Assembly: GCF_002737755.1 (NCBI RefSeq)
Contig: NZ_PEGH01000001.1
Span: forward strand, 62,001-126,000
Direction: 5' to 3'
From: Caulobacter sp. BP25
GTDB lineage: Bacteria; Pseudomonadota; Alphaproteobacteria; Caulobacterales; Caulobacteraceae
Length of the DNA: 64,000 nt
Shown: positions 34,615 through 44,178 of the stretch, piece after piece
Layout of the letters: every line of letters begins with the position of its first letter
Numbering within the stretch: the first letter of the stretch is position 1
The notes under the pieces: generated by a model
Seen by the model: the letters and a program-made list of their open reading frames with translations, nothing else
Databases searched by the model: none
What the model was told of the DNA's origin: nothing
Made by a program: the position numbers and the translations under genes

Positions 34615-35882
34615 AGTTTTTTGGTAGATTGGGCAGGCGATTTGCCGCCATGGCATCGTATGGCTATCAAGCCATCGCTGCACTCGCGCTTGTCCTCCTA
34701 GTGGGGCGGTTTCTGAAGAATGCTGAGTACGCACACTTCTCACTAACTATGGCTACGGCGCAGTTTGCCGCGATAGGTGCCTTTGAGTGGGTTCGGCTCG
34801 CCGCGACGAGGTTCTACCCAGGCCCCGCCGCTAAAGAGTCCCCAAAGCAGCTCGCAAGTCTCGCTACAGCATTTGCGATTTCGGCGCTTGTAGGTTTATT
34901 TGCAGCTGCGTCAGCATTGCTGGGCGGTATTTCCGCAGACGTGATAATCATTGGCGCGCTACTCGCAGTTTCTCAAGGAGCGACTGATCTCCAGCTTACG
35001 CTAGCGCGCTTTCGTGGCGACCTAAGCCTCTTCTCCAGGGGGCAAGCGATACGGGCCTCCCTACTTTTGGTTGGCGGTATTACGGGCGCAACGCTTACTC
35101 ACACGGCCATCGGAGCCTTGTGCGGCGTGCTGAGCGGCTACTTAGTTACACTTTTCATTGCTCTGGCATCTGACCGCCCACTCAGGGAAACGCCCTGGGG
35201 CGAAGCGTCAAAGGCATTGATACTGGCGCATGTCAAATATGGTGCTCCAGCTGCGGCAGCGTCAGTATTACACCTCGGCGCGACCCTTGCCGCTCGATAC
35301 GCGATAACACTGATCGCACCGGGCGTGACTGGCGCAAGCGCGCTCATGGCGTTTGATCTAATGCAACGCCCATTCTCGGTCGTCACTGCAGCATTACACG
35401 GCGTACTCTATCCCCCCGTAGTTGCTGCATACGACAAAGGAGGCTTCGCTTATGCCAAACCGATGCTTCAACGCCTTTATATTGTTGAAATCGCCTGCAT
35501 CGTAGTACTTGGCAGCACTATCGTCGCCACCCTACTACTGCCTCAAATTATCTCGATAATTGCTCCACCGGCGTTCCAGCCCAGCTTTGCCCTGCCGGGC
35601 ATATTAGCTGCGATCCTGTTTGCCGTGAGAGCCATCTTGATTAACCTGGCCCCGCTCGCAGCTCACCTTGCTAAGAAAATTTCGCTAATAATGTTAACAG
35701 CGACTTTTGACATTATCCTTATGTCGGCTCTCGTCGCTCTTACGTTCGCGATTGGGCACAAAGATGCGCCATCTGTAATTGCCGCGTTCTTGGCTTCAAG
35801 CTCTATCACCATCATACTTGCCAGCGGGATCACACTCCGGCTCCTATCGAGCAACGCTCAACTGACTCGCTCTCCGACGTGA
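34611..35882 (+). CDS. Wzx-like polysaccharide flippase
   Basis: 423 residues, almost entirely hydrophobic, with about 11-12 membrane segments (YGYQAIAALALVLLVG, VIIIGALLAVSQGATDLQL, ASLLLVGGITGATLTHTAIGAL). Such MOP-superfamily proteins move undecaprenyl-linked oligosaccharides across the inner membrane. The ATG overlaps the previous gene's stop by four bases, so the two are coupled. Codon third positions are poorer in G+C than in the core genes, a usual sign of a variable, transferred O-antigen or capsule gene. Exact flippase subfamily not determined. Confidence 0.8.
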   Translation: MKFFGRLGRRFAAMASYGYQAIAALALVLLVGRFLKNAEYAHFSLTMATAQFAAIGAFEWVRLAATRFYPGPAAKESPKQLASLATAFAISALVGLFAAASALLGGISADVIIIGALLAVSQGATDLQLTLARFRGDLSLFSRGQAIRASLLLVGGITGATLTHTAIGALCGVLSGYLVTLFIALASDRPLRETPWGEASKALILAHVKYGAPAAAASVLHLGATLAARYAITLIAPGVTGASALMAFDLMQRPFSVVTAALHGVLYPPVVAAYDKGGFAYAKPMLQRLYIVEIACIVVLGSTIVATLLLPQIISIIAPPAFQPSFALPGILAAILFAVRAILINLAPLAAHLAKKISLIMLTATFDIILMSALVALTFAIGHKDAPSVIAAFLASSSITIILASGITLRLLSSNAQLTRSPT

Positions 35883-35976
35883 TGGCGTGGACGACCTCCA
35901 CCTGACCTTGCCCCCAACCTTGGACCAGGTCGGGCCGGGATTTCTCGCCGGTTAGGCGTGACGTGACCCCCATTTC

Positions 35977-36909
35977 TCATCCAGCCATAACGAGAGTCCT
36001 GGGTTGATTTGAGCCTTGGTGTTGGTGGGTGGCAAGAGGCCGGTGCGCGGAGCGATCAGCCTGCGCAGCGTGCCGGCCGGTCTCTCCGCAGAAGGCGCTG
36101 GCGTACTCCTTGGGTGTCATCCAGCCGAGCTTGGAGTGCGGCCGCCGCTCGTTGTAGTCGCGCCGCCAGGTTTCCAGCACGGCGCGGGCGTGCGGCAAGG
36201 ATCGGAACAGGGTCTCGTTGAGCAGTTCGTCGCGCAGCCGGCCGTTGAAGCTCTCATTGTAGCCATTCTGCTGGGGCTTGCCCGGGGCGATGTAGTGCCA
36301 GCCCACGCCGCTGTCGTCGGCCCAGGCCAGGATGGCGTTGGAGGTGTATTCCGTGCCGTTGTCGCTGACGATGGTGTCGGGCCGCCGGCCACGCTGGGCG
36401 ATGATGGCGTCCAGTTCGCGCGCCACCCGCCGACCCGACAGCGAGGTGTCGGCCACCAGGGCCAGGCACTCGCGCGTGCAGTTGTCGATCACCGTCAGGA
36501 TCCGGAACCGGCGGCCGTCGGTCATCTGGTCGGACACGAAGTCCAGGCTCCAGCGCTGGTTGGGCGCCAGCGGGACCTCCAGGGGCCGCCGCGTTCCGAT
36601 CGCGCGCTTGCGCCCGCCGCGCCGACGCACGGTCAGCTTCTCCTCGCGATACAGTCGCTGGACCCGCTTCTTGTTGACCGCGTGGCCCTCGCGTTTGAGC
36701 AGCACGTGCAGCCGGCGATAGCCGAACCGGCGTCGCTCCTGGGCCAGGGCCTTCAGCCGCTCGCGCAGGACGCCGTCGTCGGGCCGCGTGGCTTGATAGC
36801 GCACGCTCGTCCGATCCACGCCCAGCACCCGGCACGCCCGCCGCTCGCTCATCTCGTAGGCCGACCGCAGATAGGCTGCGGCCTCCCGATGCGCGGCGGG
36901 CGTCACCAC
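35977..36909 (-). CDS. IS3-family transposase OrfB (DDE integrase)
   Basis: 310 residues in the -1 frame relative to orfA. An HTH_21 region ([30 protein letters not shown]) precedes an rve integrase core with the three catalytic acids in [21 protein letters not shown] and the [13 protein letters not shown] block. It is produced as an OrfAB fusion by frameshifting at A AAA AAG (36909-36915). Intact, so the element may be active. Confidence 0.92.
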   Translation of the reverse strand: MVTPAAHREAAAYLRSAYEMSERRACRVLGVDRTSVRYQATRPDDGVLRERLKALAQERRRFGYRRLHVLLKREGHAVNKKRVQRLYREEKLTVRRRGGRKRAIGTRRPLEVPLAPNQRWSLDFVSDQMTDGRRFRILTVIDNCTRECLALVADTSLSGRRVARELDAIIAQRGRRPDTIVSDNGTEYTSNAILAWADDSGVGWHYIAPGKPQQNGYNESFNGRLRDELLNETLFRSLPHARAVLETWRRDYNERRPHSKLGWMTPKEYASAFCGETGRHAAQADRSAHRPLATHQHQGSNQPRTLVMAG

Positions 36910-37169
36910 TTTTTTCCCAGAAGATCCTTCAGCGCGACGTTGTCGAGCATCGCCTCGGCCAGCATCCGCTTGAGCTTGGCGTTCTCGTCTTCCAGCGCCT
37001 TGAGCCGCCGCGCCTCCGACACGTCCAGCCCGCCGTACTTGGCCTTCCACTTGTAGAAGGTCGGCGAGCTGAGCCCGTGCTTGCGGCACAGGTCCGCCAC
37101 CGGCACGCCCGCCTCCTGCTCGCGCAGAATCCCGATGATCTGTTCTTCCGTGAACCGTGATCGCTTCAT
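36903..37169 (-). CDS. IS3-family OrfA
   Basis: 88 residues: an HTH ([46 protein letters not shown]) then a leucine-zipper-like coiled coil ([32 protein letters not shown]). The last codons GGA AAA AAG contain the slippery heptamer A AAA AAG, followed at once by TGG TGA; ribosomes that slip back one base continue into orfB. Confidence 0.93.
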   Translation of the reverse strand: MKRSRFTEEQIIGILREQEAGVPVADLCRKHGLSSPTFYKWKAKYGGLDVSEARRLKALEDENAKLKRMLAEAMLDNVALKDLLGKKW

Positions 37170-37230
37170 TCGTCCGTCCCTTTCCTGGGGCGGACTCTAA
37201 TTATTCCTGGAGGAGTTTCAGGGGGTCACG

Positions 37231-37746
37231 TCACTCCTTCACTCGTGCCGGCACACCGATCGCTGACGCTCCAGCCGGAACATCTTTCACGACAACTGCG
37301 TTCGCACCTATCGATGCACCAGGACCGATTTTCACCGCGCCGATAATCACTGCTCCCGCACCTATGAAAACGTCATCTCCAATGATTGGAGTGTCTCGGC
37401 GGGAACGACTGGCAGTACCGATAGTCACGTTCTGAAGAATCGTGACATTTCGCCCAATTGTCGCATCACCGACCACTATCCCGTACGGATGGGGGATGTA
37501 GGCGGCTGGGCCGAGCTGTGTCCCAAGGGCGACCTCGCAGCGAAAGATATTACAAGTCAACACCCAAGTAATCGAGCTGAGCGGCCGACCGATGATCGGA
37601 ACTTTGCGGACCAAGCCTACCAAACGATGCGCAGCTATGAAGTGGAGTCCCGGCGTGAGAAGAAAGGTTCGCACGCGATTCAGAACAGACGGCTCCCTAC
37701 CGCTTCGGCGTACCCAACAGTCCAAATCCTCAATAAAAACTCCCAA
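37231..37746 (-). CDS. Serine O-acetyltransferase-like / hexapeptide acetyltransferase
   Basis: 171 residues. The C-terminal half is a left-handed beta-helix of hexapeptide repeats (GIVVGDATIGRNVTILQNVTIG, IIGDDVFIGAGAVIIGAVKIGPGASIGANAVVVKDVPAGASAIGVPAR), as in CysE and colanic-acid acetyltransferases. In this locus it probably O-acetylates a sugar of the polysaccharide. Its stop codon lies inside the terminal repeat of the IS3 element, so the insertion may have replaced the last residues. Last gene of the leftward operon. Confidence 0.85.
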   Translation of the reverse strand: MGVFIEDLDCWVRRSGREPSVLNRVRTFLLTPGLHFIAAHRLVGLVRKVPIIGRPLSSITWVLTCNIFRCEVALGTQLGPAAYIPHPYGIVVGDATIGRNVTILQNVTIGTASRSRRDTPIIGDDVFIGAGAVIIGAVKIGPGASIGANAVVVKDVPAGASAIGVPARVKE

Positions 37747-37790
37747 CCGACAGCCTTTCGCATCAACAATTACGCCCTCGGCGCATCATT

Positions 37791-38303
37791 TCATTCTCGA
37801 GTAATAATCCGAGCTGGCACGCCAACAGCCAATGATCTAGCAGGAACATCCTGTCGAACAACTGCATTGGCTGCTATTATGGCTCTTGTACCGACATTTA
37901 TTGGGCCAATCAAAACTGCGCCCGGATACACAACGACTTGATCGCCCAGCACCGGATAGCTTGGCTCGTCGACCTGCGCGCGCCCCATGGTGACGTTCTG
38001 ATAGACAGTCGCCCCCGTACCTATCACCACACCCTCTCCAATCACAATTCCGGTTGGATGCGGCAGACAGATTCCTCCACCGATCTCAGCTTCCAAAGAA
38101 AAATAGCAGCCAGAGCTGGATACAGACCAACGCCAAAGAACCTTTGGGATTAGTGGGATACGCTCATTCTGAAGGTAACGAGCCAGTCGGAACAGGATGA
38201 GCAATCGCAACGCGGGCGAAAAGAACCACCCTCTCAGAAAACCAAGCAAGGAGGGCGAGTAAGAGTTTGCCCTGAAATCGGCCGCGATATTGGCGCTAAA
38301 CAT
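37791..38303 (-). CDS. Serine O-acetyltransferase-like / hexapeptide acetyltransferase
   Basis: 170 residues from the ATG at 38303; this overlaps the polymerase stop by eight bases and agrees with operon spacing. An N-terminal helical part is followed by hexapeptide repeats (GGICLPHPTGIVIGEGVVIGTGATVYQNVTMG, GDQVVVYPGAVLIGPINVGTRAIIAANAVVRQDVPA). Similar in layout to the next gene but divergent in sequence, so two acetylation steps are likely rather than a recent duplication. Confidence 0.85.
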   Translation of the reverse strand: MFSANIAADFRANSYSPSLLGFLRGWFFSPALRLLILFRLARYLQNERIPLIPKVLWRWSVSSSGCYFSLEAEIGGGICLPHPTGIVIGEGVVIGTGATVYQNVTMGRAQVDEPSYPVLGDQVVVYPGAVLIGPINVGTRAIIAANAVVRQDVPARSLAVGVPARIITRE

Positions 38304-39699
38304 TATGTGTGGCCCCAAAAGGCTTCACTGCAAGCTCAACTGTGCTTCCACTAGATATGCGGCGGAAAGCGAGCGCAGCAACGATCAATACAATCGACTT
38401 CACTCCAAATATGAACCATATATTTCCCATAGTGAATCCAGCACAAAGCCAGATAAAAACCTTAAACCAGATAATTGACTCGATCAAATTCTGGTCCACG
38501 AGTGCCAAAAATGCTCTGTACGAGCACCAAGAAAACATCAGAACGCTAAGAAATCCGACCACCGACATGCCGAAATATCCGGACGACATGAGCCAATAGG
38601 GCATGTGAGCAAAGACGAAACCACCCTGTGCATACTGCACCCAATACATCGTCCATGAGTCCGTGAACGGCCTCATGACGTAATACATGCCGTGATCAGG
38701 TGCCATTCCAGGCGATTGGTAAGCAACATTGACGATCGACCTTAAGGCAGAAGAGATCGAGGCAGCGTCAAAGTTGATGAGTTTCGCAAAGTTCTGATCC
38801 GCTAGAAACCAGAGCTGCCCTTGGAGTGCAGCGCGATTGAACATGCGCTGGTAAGCGATATCCGCCCCCTCGTCCAAGAGACCATAATTGACTAGCACAG
38901 CTGGAACAGTAACGAGCAACACCCCCAACGACGGCATTACTATCTGGGTCAAGGGCAGCCTTCCCCGACGGGCCAGGCGAGCAAGTGCGCTCGGAATAAG
39001 GAAGAACAAGAACCCCTGGACGATAGAAGTAAATTTCTCGCCAAATAGAATAGATACAACTATCGTTGCACCAAAAATAACCGCCGAAAAAGCCCTCTCT
39101 TTCCCAAAAGCGAAAATACCCCCTAGAACTGCGAATATAATAATTCGGTTATCTAGAAATGATGAAAGAGCCGTGGATCCGAAACCTGCGCGGTAAGCAA
39201 AGCGATCCGCCCCCAAAAATACAGGAAAGCCCCTCAGGAACCCAATCACAAAGAAGATCGAGAGGAGCAATATCACACAGAGTAGAAAAACTCGCTCACC
39301 CGGAATCGCCAAAAATTCTTTCTTCGAAGCCAACTCGACACGAGTCTTGAAATTCGCAGCAAATATCGACCATACAAAATAGCTAAGAATAAGGAATCCT
39401 GAATAGAAAAAAGCCAGCCTAGAAAACGCGCCAGTAGAAACACCAATGGATCGCGTCTCCACCATTACCGCCCCACTTTCGATGAACATGCCCGAGAACA
39501 ATTCAGTCACCCAGAAGAATAAAAGCGGGGACATGCATACTACATAATACTTATCAACCATGTATATAGAAGATACAAATAGGCCAAACAGAACAAATGC
39601 TGTTAGAGAAAATAGCGGATGAGGGAACAAGGAGGCAAAAGTTGCACTCAGCGCCAGCCCAAGACTAAAAAGAATTGGGTGAATGATTTTATTGTTCAT
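38296..39699 (-). CDS. Wzy-like polysaccharide polymerase (multi-pass membrane protein)
   Basis: 467 residues from ATG 39699, with roughly 11-12 hydrophobic segments and a large loop after residue 310, which is the usual build of Wzy/O-antigen polymerases; the pattern is near the DUF6418 group. Wzy proteins join repeat units in the periplasm and show little sequence conservation, so the assignment rests on topology, size and context with a flippase and glycosyltransferases. The start overlaps the preceding glycosyltransferase by 11 bases. The coding sequence is distinctly A+T-rich. Confidence 0.75.
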   Translation of the reverse strand: MNNKIIHPILFSLGLALSATFASLFPHPLFSLTAFVLFGLFVSSIYMVDKYYVVCMSPLLFFWVTELFSGMFIESGAVMVETRSIGVSTGAFSRLAFFYSGFLILSYFVWSIFAANFKTRVELASKKEFLAIPGERVFLLCVILLLSIFFVIGFLRGFPVFLGADRFAYRAGFGSTALSSFLDNRIIIFAVLGGIFAFGKERAFSAVIFGATIVVSILFGEKFTSIVQGFLFFLIPSALARLARRGRLPLTQIVMPSLGVLLVTVPAVLVNYGLLDEGADIAYQRMFNRAALQGQLWFLADQNFAKLINFDAASISSALRSIVNVAYQSPGMAPDHGMYYVMRPFTDSWTMYWVQYAQGGFVFAHMPYWLMSSGYFGMSVVGFLSVLMFSWCSYRAFLALVDQNLIESIIWFKVFIWLCAGFTMGNIWFIFGVKSIVLIVAALAFRRISSGSTVELAVKPFGATHNV

Positions 39700-40858
39700 C
39701 ACTATAGACGCGCAGGTAAGAGAGAAGATTATCTTCTCGTTTTCGTTCAAGGACGGGAAGCCCCCCGGCCAAAGAGGCCTCCAAAGCTTTCAACAGCCCA
39801 TCCTCCTCTGATGGATCGTAAATCCAGCCATAAGGGGGCTCCCCCATCGCCTCCGGAGTGCCCCCGCGGTTGGAACCAATGACAGGCCGAGCATAACTTA
39901 TGGCGTCGATCACCGATCGCGGCAATGGCTCGTGCCAAAGTGAAGGTGCCACAACGATATCGACCGCCTCATAGAACTCGCGAGGCGGCACAAACCCCAT
40001 GAAATTGATTTCCCGGCCACCAGAGAGCCGCATAAGTCGGTCTTGCACCCCAGCGTCCCCCTCACCGGCAATCACCAACCCCGCGCTTCCCTGCGGCAAA
40101 AGGCCGTACGCCTTCGCCAGCTGCTCAACGCCCTTCTCCTCAGTCACCCGTCCAATATAGCCGAAAAGGAGCTTCGAATCCCCACTACGATCTCGAGGCG
40201 GCAAAGGCCTCGCGCCAGATTCCTCTAGGCTACCGATCGCGGTTCGAATTCGCGCGCCGCCGAACAGCCCCAGGGCTGTATGTAGATTGAGTGTCGCTAG
40301 GCTGTTCCCGACTACCGCATCAGGCACACGAGTTTTTTGGCGCCGGCGACTTGTCAGAAGCGAACAGTCTTTGCAGGGACCGTCGCAATTTGACCCATTC
40401 TTATAGTACTTGGACCTTGGACAAATTAAATAATAGTCTCTCAAAGTATGAACGACGCGCACATTAAATCTTTTTGCCAGACTCCACACATTCGTGGTCA
40501 GTCCAGTTAAGGTATTGGTATGCATAACATCAGGCTTGAATTCTCTAAGACGCTCCGTAACGATCGGAGGAGCACACCCCCAATCATCGATCAAGTGCCA
40601 TAAAAACTTCAACCAAGGAGACCTCTCCTTCCCGTCGAAAGGCCAGTAAAGATTTTTACTGGGGGCAGCATAAACGACAACGCCATTCACTACCTCTCGA
40701 GTAAGCACACCGGAAGGAGCCGCCGCTCTAATAACCTCCACGTCGTGTCCATGGGCAACTAGCGCTTCCGCAAGATTGCGCACCGATCGCTCCGCACCGC
40801 CGACAACCTTCGGGTGCATCGGTGTCGGATAAAGAGCATTTAGTAACAGAATACGCAT
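39689..40858 (-). CDS. Glycosyltransferase family 4
   Basis: 389 residues, GT-B fold. N-terminal VVGGAERSVRNLAEALVAHGHDVEVI is the acceptor-side glycine motif; the C-terminal half has FGYIGRVTEEKGVEQLAKAY and the donor-binding EPLPRSVIDAISYARPVIGSNRGGTPE. Cytoplasmic, adds a sugar to the lipid-linked repeat unit. A cysteine cluster (SNCDGPCKDCSLL) in the middle is typical of a GT4 subset. It is separated from the acyltransferase by five bases. Confidence 0.9.
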   Translation of the reverse strand: MRILLLNALYPTPMHPKVVGGAERSVRNLAEALVAHGHDVEVIRAAAPSGVLTREVVNGVVVYAAPSKNLYWPFDGKERSPWLKFLWHLIDDWGCAPPIVTERLREFKPDVMHTNTLTGLTTNVWSLAKRFNVRVVHTLRDYYLICPRSKYYKNGSNCDGPCKDCSLLTSRRRQKTRVPDAVVGNSLATLNLHTALGLFGGARIRTAIGSLEESGARPLPPRDRSGDSKLLFGYIGRVTEEKGVEQLAKAYGLLPQGSAGLVIAGEGDAGVQDRLMRLSGGREINFMGFVPPREFYEAVDIVVAPSLWHEPLPRSVIDAISYARPVIGSNRGGTPEAMGEPPYGWIYDPSEEDGLLKALEASLAGGLPVLERKREDNLLSYLRVYSDEQ

Positions 40859-40863
40859 TCAGT

Positions 40864-41952
40864 TTACCGACCCATCTCTTCAAGTCGCGCACCGGACGGA
40901 CGATCTCTTTGCCTTCTTAGCCGGAAGAAATTTATTAAGGGGTGCTCAATTGTATGGTGAACAAGGGCACCCGCGCACACCGCCGCCGCAATTGAAGAGA
41001 AGAAAAAGAGCCAAGGGCTATTCATATCTAATCTATGAAATATTAGAGCGGCAACGTTTAGAGAAAATGGATGCGAAAGATATATAGCGTAGGATAAGTC
41101 GCCCCCATAAGCCGCAAATCGCCCGACAATACTATTCCCGCTATTCGGACGGAACGTCCATCCTGCAAAAATTAGCACCGCTGGTAGACCAGCTTTCAGA
41201 ACGCGCTCAATGGGCCATGAGTGCGCTACGACCAATCCCAATATACCTAAAAGCATTAGAGCTAGGCCAGCGATACCCGGAATACGCAACCCTCTCTTGA
41301 ATGCCCAACCTAACCAGACGCCGGCAAGGAACTCCAGAACGATAGGATTGGTCCAAAAATCAATAATCCAAAGTTGCTCAGGCACGAAGTTATGGCAAAC
41401 AGAAAGCACTACAAATATCAATGAAAGAACATATAAAAATACTGACCTCTTAAAGGTCAACATCGCTGCAAACATTATGTAGAAGAACATCTCATAATTT
41501 AGTGTCCAGCCAAGCGCTAGAACCGGCCTGATCGCGCCATCGGCTCTAGGCCAAGGCACAAATGAATACGAAGAAATCACATGAAATATTGACAAATTAC
41601 CATGCGTCACAGCAGACGGCACAGCAAAAGATGAAATTATCATCAAAGAAGTGAACAGCCAGTACAGCGGAACAATTCTTTCGAACCTTCTTTTTAGAAA
41701 TTCAACCGGATAACCCCTGACTCCTACGAAACTGGCGGAAGTCAAATACATAATGAATCCACTTATTACAAAAAATATGTCGACCCCAACTCCCCACTCA
41801 AACATTTTTTCGTAGTTCTGGGACATGCCGAATTGGTCATAGACCTCGTGAAGCGTATGACCGATAAGAACAAGAGCCGCAGCGAGAAAACGCATCTGCT
41901 GCACAGAAATAATCTGCCCAGCCGATTTTCCGTCAGATGTTTCCGGAGACAA
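40864..41952 (-). CDS. Acyltransferase family 3 (OafA-like) membrane protein
   Basis: 362 residues with about 10 membrane segments. MRFLAAALVLIGHTLHEVYD contains the catalytic-site histidine of the family, and VGVDIFFVISGFIMYLTSASF the second conserved block. Family members acetylate sugars of O-antigen, exopolysaccharide or Nod factors from acetyl-CoA on the cytoplasmic side. It is the third candidate modifying enzyme in this operon. A+T-rich like its neighbours. Confidence 0.9.
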   Translation of the reverse strand: MSPETSDGKSAGQIISVQQMRFLAAALVLIGHTLHEVYDQFGMSQNYEKMFEWGVGVDIFFVISGFIMYLTSASFVGVRGYPVEFLKRRFERIVPLYWLFTSLMIISSFAVPSAVTHGNLSIFHVISSYSFVPWPRADGAIRPVLALGWTLNYEMFFYIMFAAMLTFKRSVFLYVLSLIFVVLSVCHNFVPEQLWIIDFWTNPIVLEFLAGVWLGWAFKRGLRIPGIAGLALMLLGILGLVVAHSWPIERVLKAGLPAVLIFAGWTFRPNSGNSIVGRFAAYGGDLSYAIYLSHPFSLNVAALIFHRLDMNSPWLFFFSSIAAAVCAGALVHHTIEHPLINFFRLRRQRDRPSGARLEEMGR

Positions 41953-41994
41953 AATATCCTCCCGCGCAGCTATAGAGCAAATACAAACATTGTA

Positions 41995-43058
41995 TTATTC
42001 AGTAACCTCTTCCAGATACTTTAGAAGAAGCCTCGCTGACCTATCCCAAGTGAACTGGCCCGCCCTTTCTCGCCCCGCCACAATCAGCGCCTCACGGCGA
42101 TCAGCCGATTGAGCAATGTCAATCATCGCCCGTGTCCATGCTGCCTGGTCCTGCGGATCTACATAGAGAGCCGCCTCGCCACAGACCTCCGGTATTGCCG
42201 CAGCGCTCGAAACGATGGCGGGACAATCACAAAGCATCGCTTCTAGGGGCGGCAATCCAAACCCCTCGGTAAGAGAGGGGAATACGAATGCTATTGCATT
42301 TGTATAAAGCGAACGAAGCTCTTCATCAGAAACCCGACCAATAAGGCGGACGCCAGGCGGTGGACTAAGGCCTGCATCCGCAAACACGCGACTATTACCG
42401 CCCCCCGCGACAATTAGAGGTGGAGCACCTGCAGGACGGTCCGCTGCAGCTCGCATCAACATCGCCAAGTTCTTGTGGGGGCTAAGATTGCCAATCGCGA
42501 GAAGGTAGCCCCCCTCTCGAGCCCATAGCGCGCAAGCGTATTAGGATCAGACTCGATGGAGAGAATATGATCAGCGCCATTTGGCAAGATCCGAGCTTTA
42601 CCCGGCGGAATTACACCAAACTGTTCGAGTTTCGCTCGAGAATATTCGGAAATAGTTAATACCAATTGCGCTCGGCGCGCCAACCTCGGAAGTAACAATT
42701 TATACCAAGACCGGAACGCCCAAGAATAGGCGCCTGGCTCCAGATATGTTTGAGCATCGTGAATTATTACGGCTTGATTTCTGAAGGCAGCCGGACCTGT
42801 ATTGCATAAATTCAGCAAGTAGTCCTTCGAGTGCCTGATAGGCAGCTCGATCTGCTCCCAGATATGCCCCCGGAATCTGCCACGTTCGATGTTAATGGGA
42901 AGCGGCGTAACCACGTCAGCATTTGGGCCCGTTGCGCTCAGGGACACGCCCTCGCTGCCTAGCGCTAGTAGCGCCTTAGTCAGCTCCACCGCGACCCGAT
43001 CGACGCCCGATAGCTGTCGTGTCGCAAAACGTGCATTTACGACTAAATTGACAGTCAT
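41995..43058 (-). pseudogene. Glycosyltransferase family 4, frameshifted
   Basis: The N-terminal 185 residues (VNARFATRQLSGVDRVAVELTKALLALG, ILPNGADHIL) are in one frame from ATG 43058. At a run of six C on the plus strand (42509-42514) the frame shifts. The second part restores the expected text: GYLLAIGNLSPHKNLAMLMRAA, then IGRVSDEELRSLYTNAIAFVFPSLTEGFGLPPLEAM with the GT4 donor-site glutamates. One added base in the run rejoins a normal enzyme of about 355 residues. The start overlaps the upstream gene's stop by four bases. Confidence 0.85.
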
Positions 43059-44176
43059 GACTTGGCCCTGGCCCGAATAGCGCTGCTATAAACCGCATTG
43101 GTTTCTTTCGCCATTTTATCAGCACCAAATTGCGACGCCATTTCGCTTGAAACGGCGGCGAATTTTTTACGCTGCTCGTCGGCCGCAGCGCTCAAGATTG
43201 CCCCTACTAGCTCTTCCGGAGACGCGCTAACCGGGACCACGAATCCGTTCTCACCATTTCGTACTGTTATCGACACTCCGCCGACCTGCGTAGAAACGAT
43301 CGGCAAACCCGCTTGCAATGCCTCGAGCAGGACGTACGGCATCGCCTCATACTTGCTGGTCATAGCGAATAGATCGAAGGCCGGAAGAAAATCCCTCGCG
43401 TTGCAGCCCTCAAAAATAGTCACAGCATCACCGCCGGCTGACTTGACCGCTGACGCCAGTTCTCCGCTCCCGAGGATTATGCCTCGGAGCCGTGAGTTGG
43501 ACTCGCGGGCAATTTTCAAAGCCTGAGCAAAGCGAAGAGGATCTTTTTGGTCCGCTAGACGCCCAACGAACCCAACAGCAAGCTCGCCCGGCGCGATACC
43601 AAGTTCGGAGCGCGCAGCCTCTCGATCAATTTCGCGGGCTGGCGTAACCCCGTTGACTACAAGATGTATCTTGTCGGGAGGAACGCCCAGCGAATGAGCG
43701 TGTTGGACTTCTTCTGGCGCCACCGCGATCAAGGCGTCGGTAAAGTATCGAGCCAAAATAGCCTCAATAGTGCCGAAAACGACGCGCCCCTTTGCCCCCA
43801 TTGTTGGGTCCATAGTTCTGAAGGCATGAGGAGTATAAATTCGCGTGCTGCCACGGGGAGCCACCAATCGAAGCAACGCTCCCGCTTTTGAGCTATGGGC
43901 ATGCACAATATCGAACGGACCCGATTTACGTATCATTTGCGCAAGGCGATATGCCGCGCCTAGGTCCCACGGCCCAACGGACCGCTTCATTGGTAGGTCT
44001 CGAATCGAACGGAGAGGCAACGCGTGTAGCTCGCTGTTAAAGCGTGGCTCAGCGCGAGTTGAAGAGTATATTACAGAGACTTCGTGACCTAGGGCGCATA
44101 GGCCCTCAGCTAGATCAACGACGTGACGTCCAGAGCCCCCACCTGATGGCTCTGTGATCAGAAGCACTCGTAACAT
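43055..44176 (-). CDS. Glycosyltransferase family 4
   Basis: 373 residues, GT-B fold. LLITEPSGGGSGRHVVDLAEGLCALGHEVSVIYSS at the N-terminus; VGFVGRLADQKDPLRFAQALKIA and the donor-binding SKYEAMPYVLLEALQAGLPIVSTQVGGV in the C-terminal half. It starts two bases after the Ugd stop and overlaps the next transferase by four bases, showing operon organisation. Donor and acceptor unknown. Confidence 0.9.
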   Translation of the reverse strand: MLRVLLITEPSGGGSGRHVVDLAEGLCALGHEVSVIYSSTRAEPRFNSELHALPLRSIRDLPMKRSVGPWDLGAAYRLAQMIRKSGPFDIVHAHSSKAGALLRLVAPRGSTRIYTPHAFRTMDPTMGAKGRVVFGTIEAILARYFTDALIAVAPEEVQHAHSLGVPPDKIHLVVNGVTPAREIDREAARSELGIAPGELAVGFVGRLADQKDPLRFAQALKIARESNSRLRGIILGSGELASAVKSAGGDAVTIFEGCNARDFLPAFDLFAMTSKYEAMPYVLLEALQAGLPIVSTQVGGVSITVRNGENGFVVPVSASPEELVGAILSAAADEQRKKFAAVSSEMASQFGADKMAKETNAVYSSAIRARAKS

Positions 44177-44178
44177 AG

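Larger units (their letters stand above)
35958..37234 (-). mobile_element. IS3-family insertion sequence (IS407-like)
   Basis: About 1.28 kb with orfA and orfB on the minus strand. The ends carry imperfect inverted repeats: GTGACGTGACCCCC at 35958-35971 matches the complement of 37221-37234, and similarity continues inward to AGAGTCC. Matching short direct repeats are not visible outside the ends, so rearrangement after insertion is possible. It lies exactly between the rightward flippase gene and the leftward acetyltransferase gene. Confidence 0.85.

Noticed and set aside
35883-35957. Possible end of another insertion sequence just left of the IS3 element
   Set aside because: Only 75 bases, no repeat or coding evidence to support a call.
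36016-37056. Plus-strand frame opposite the IS3 transposase
   Set aside because: Shadow; DDE residues and slippery site are on the minus strand.
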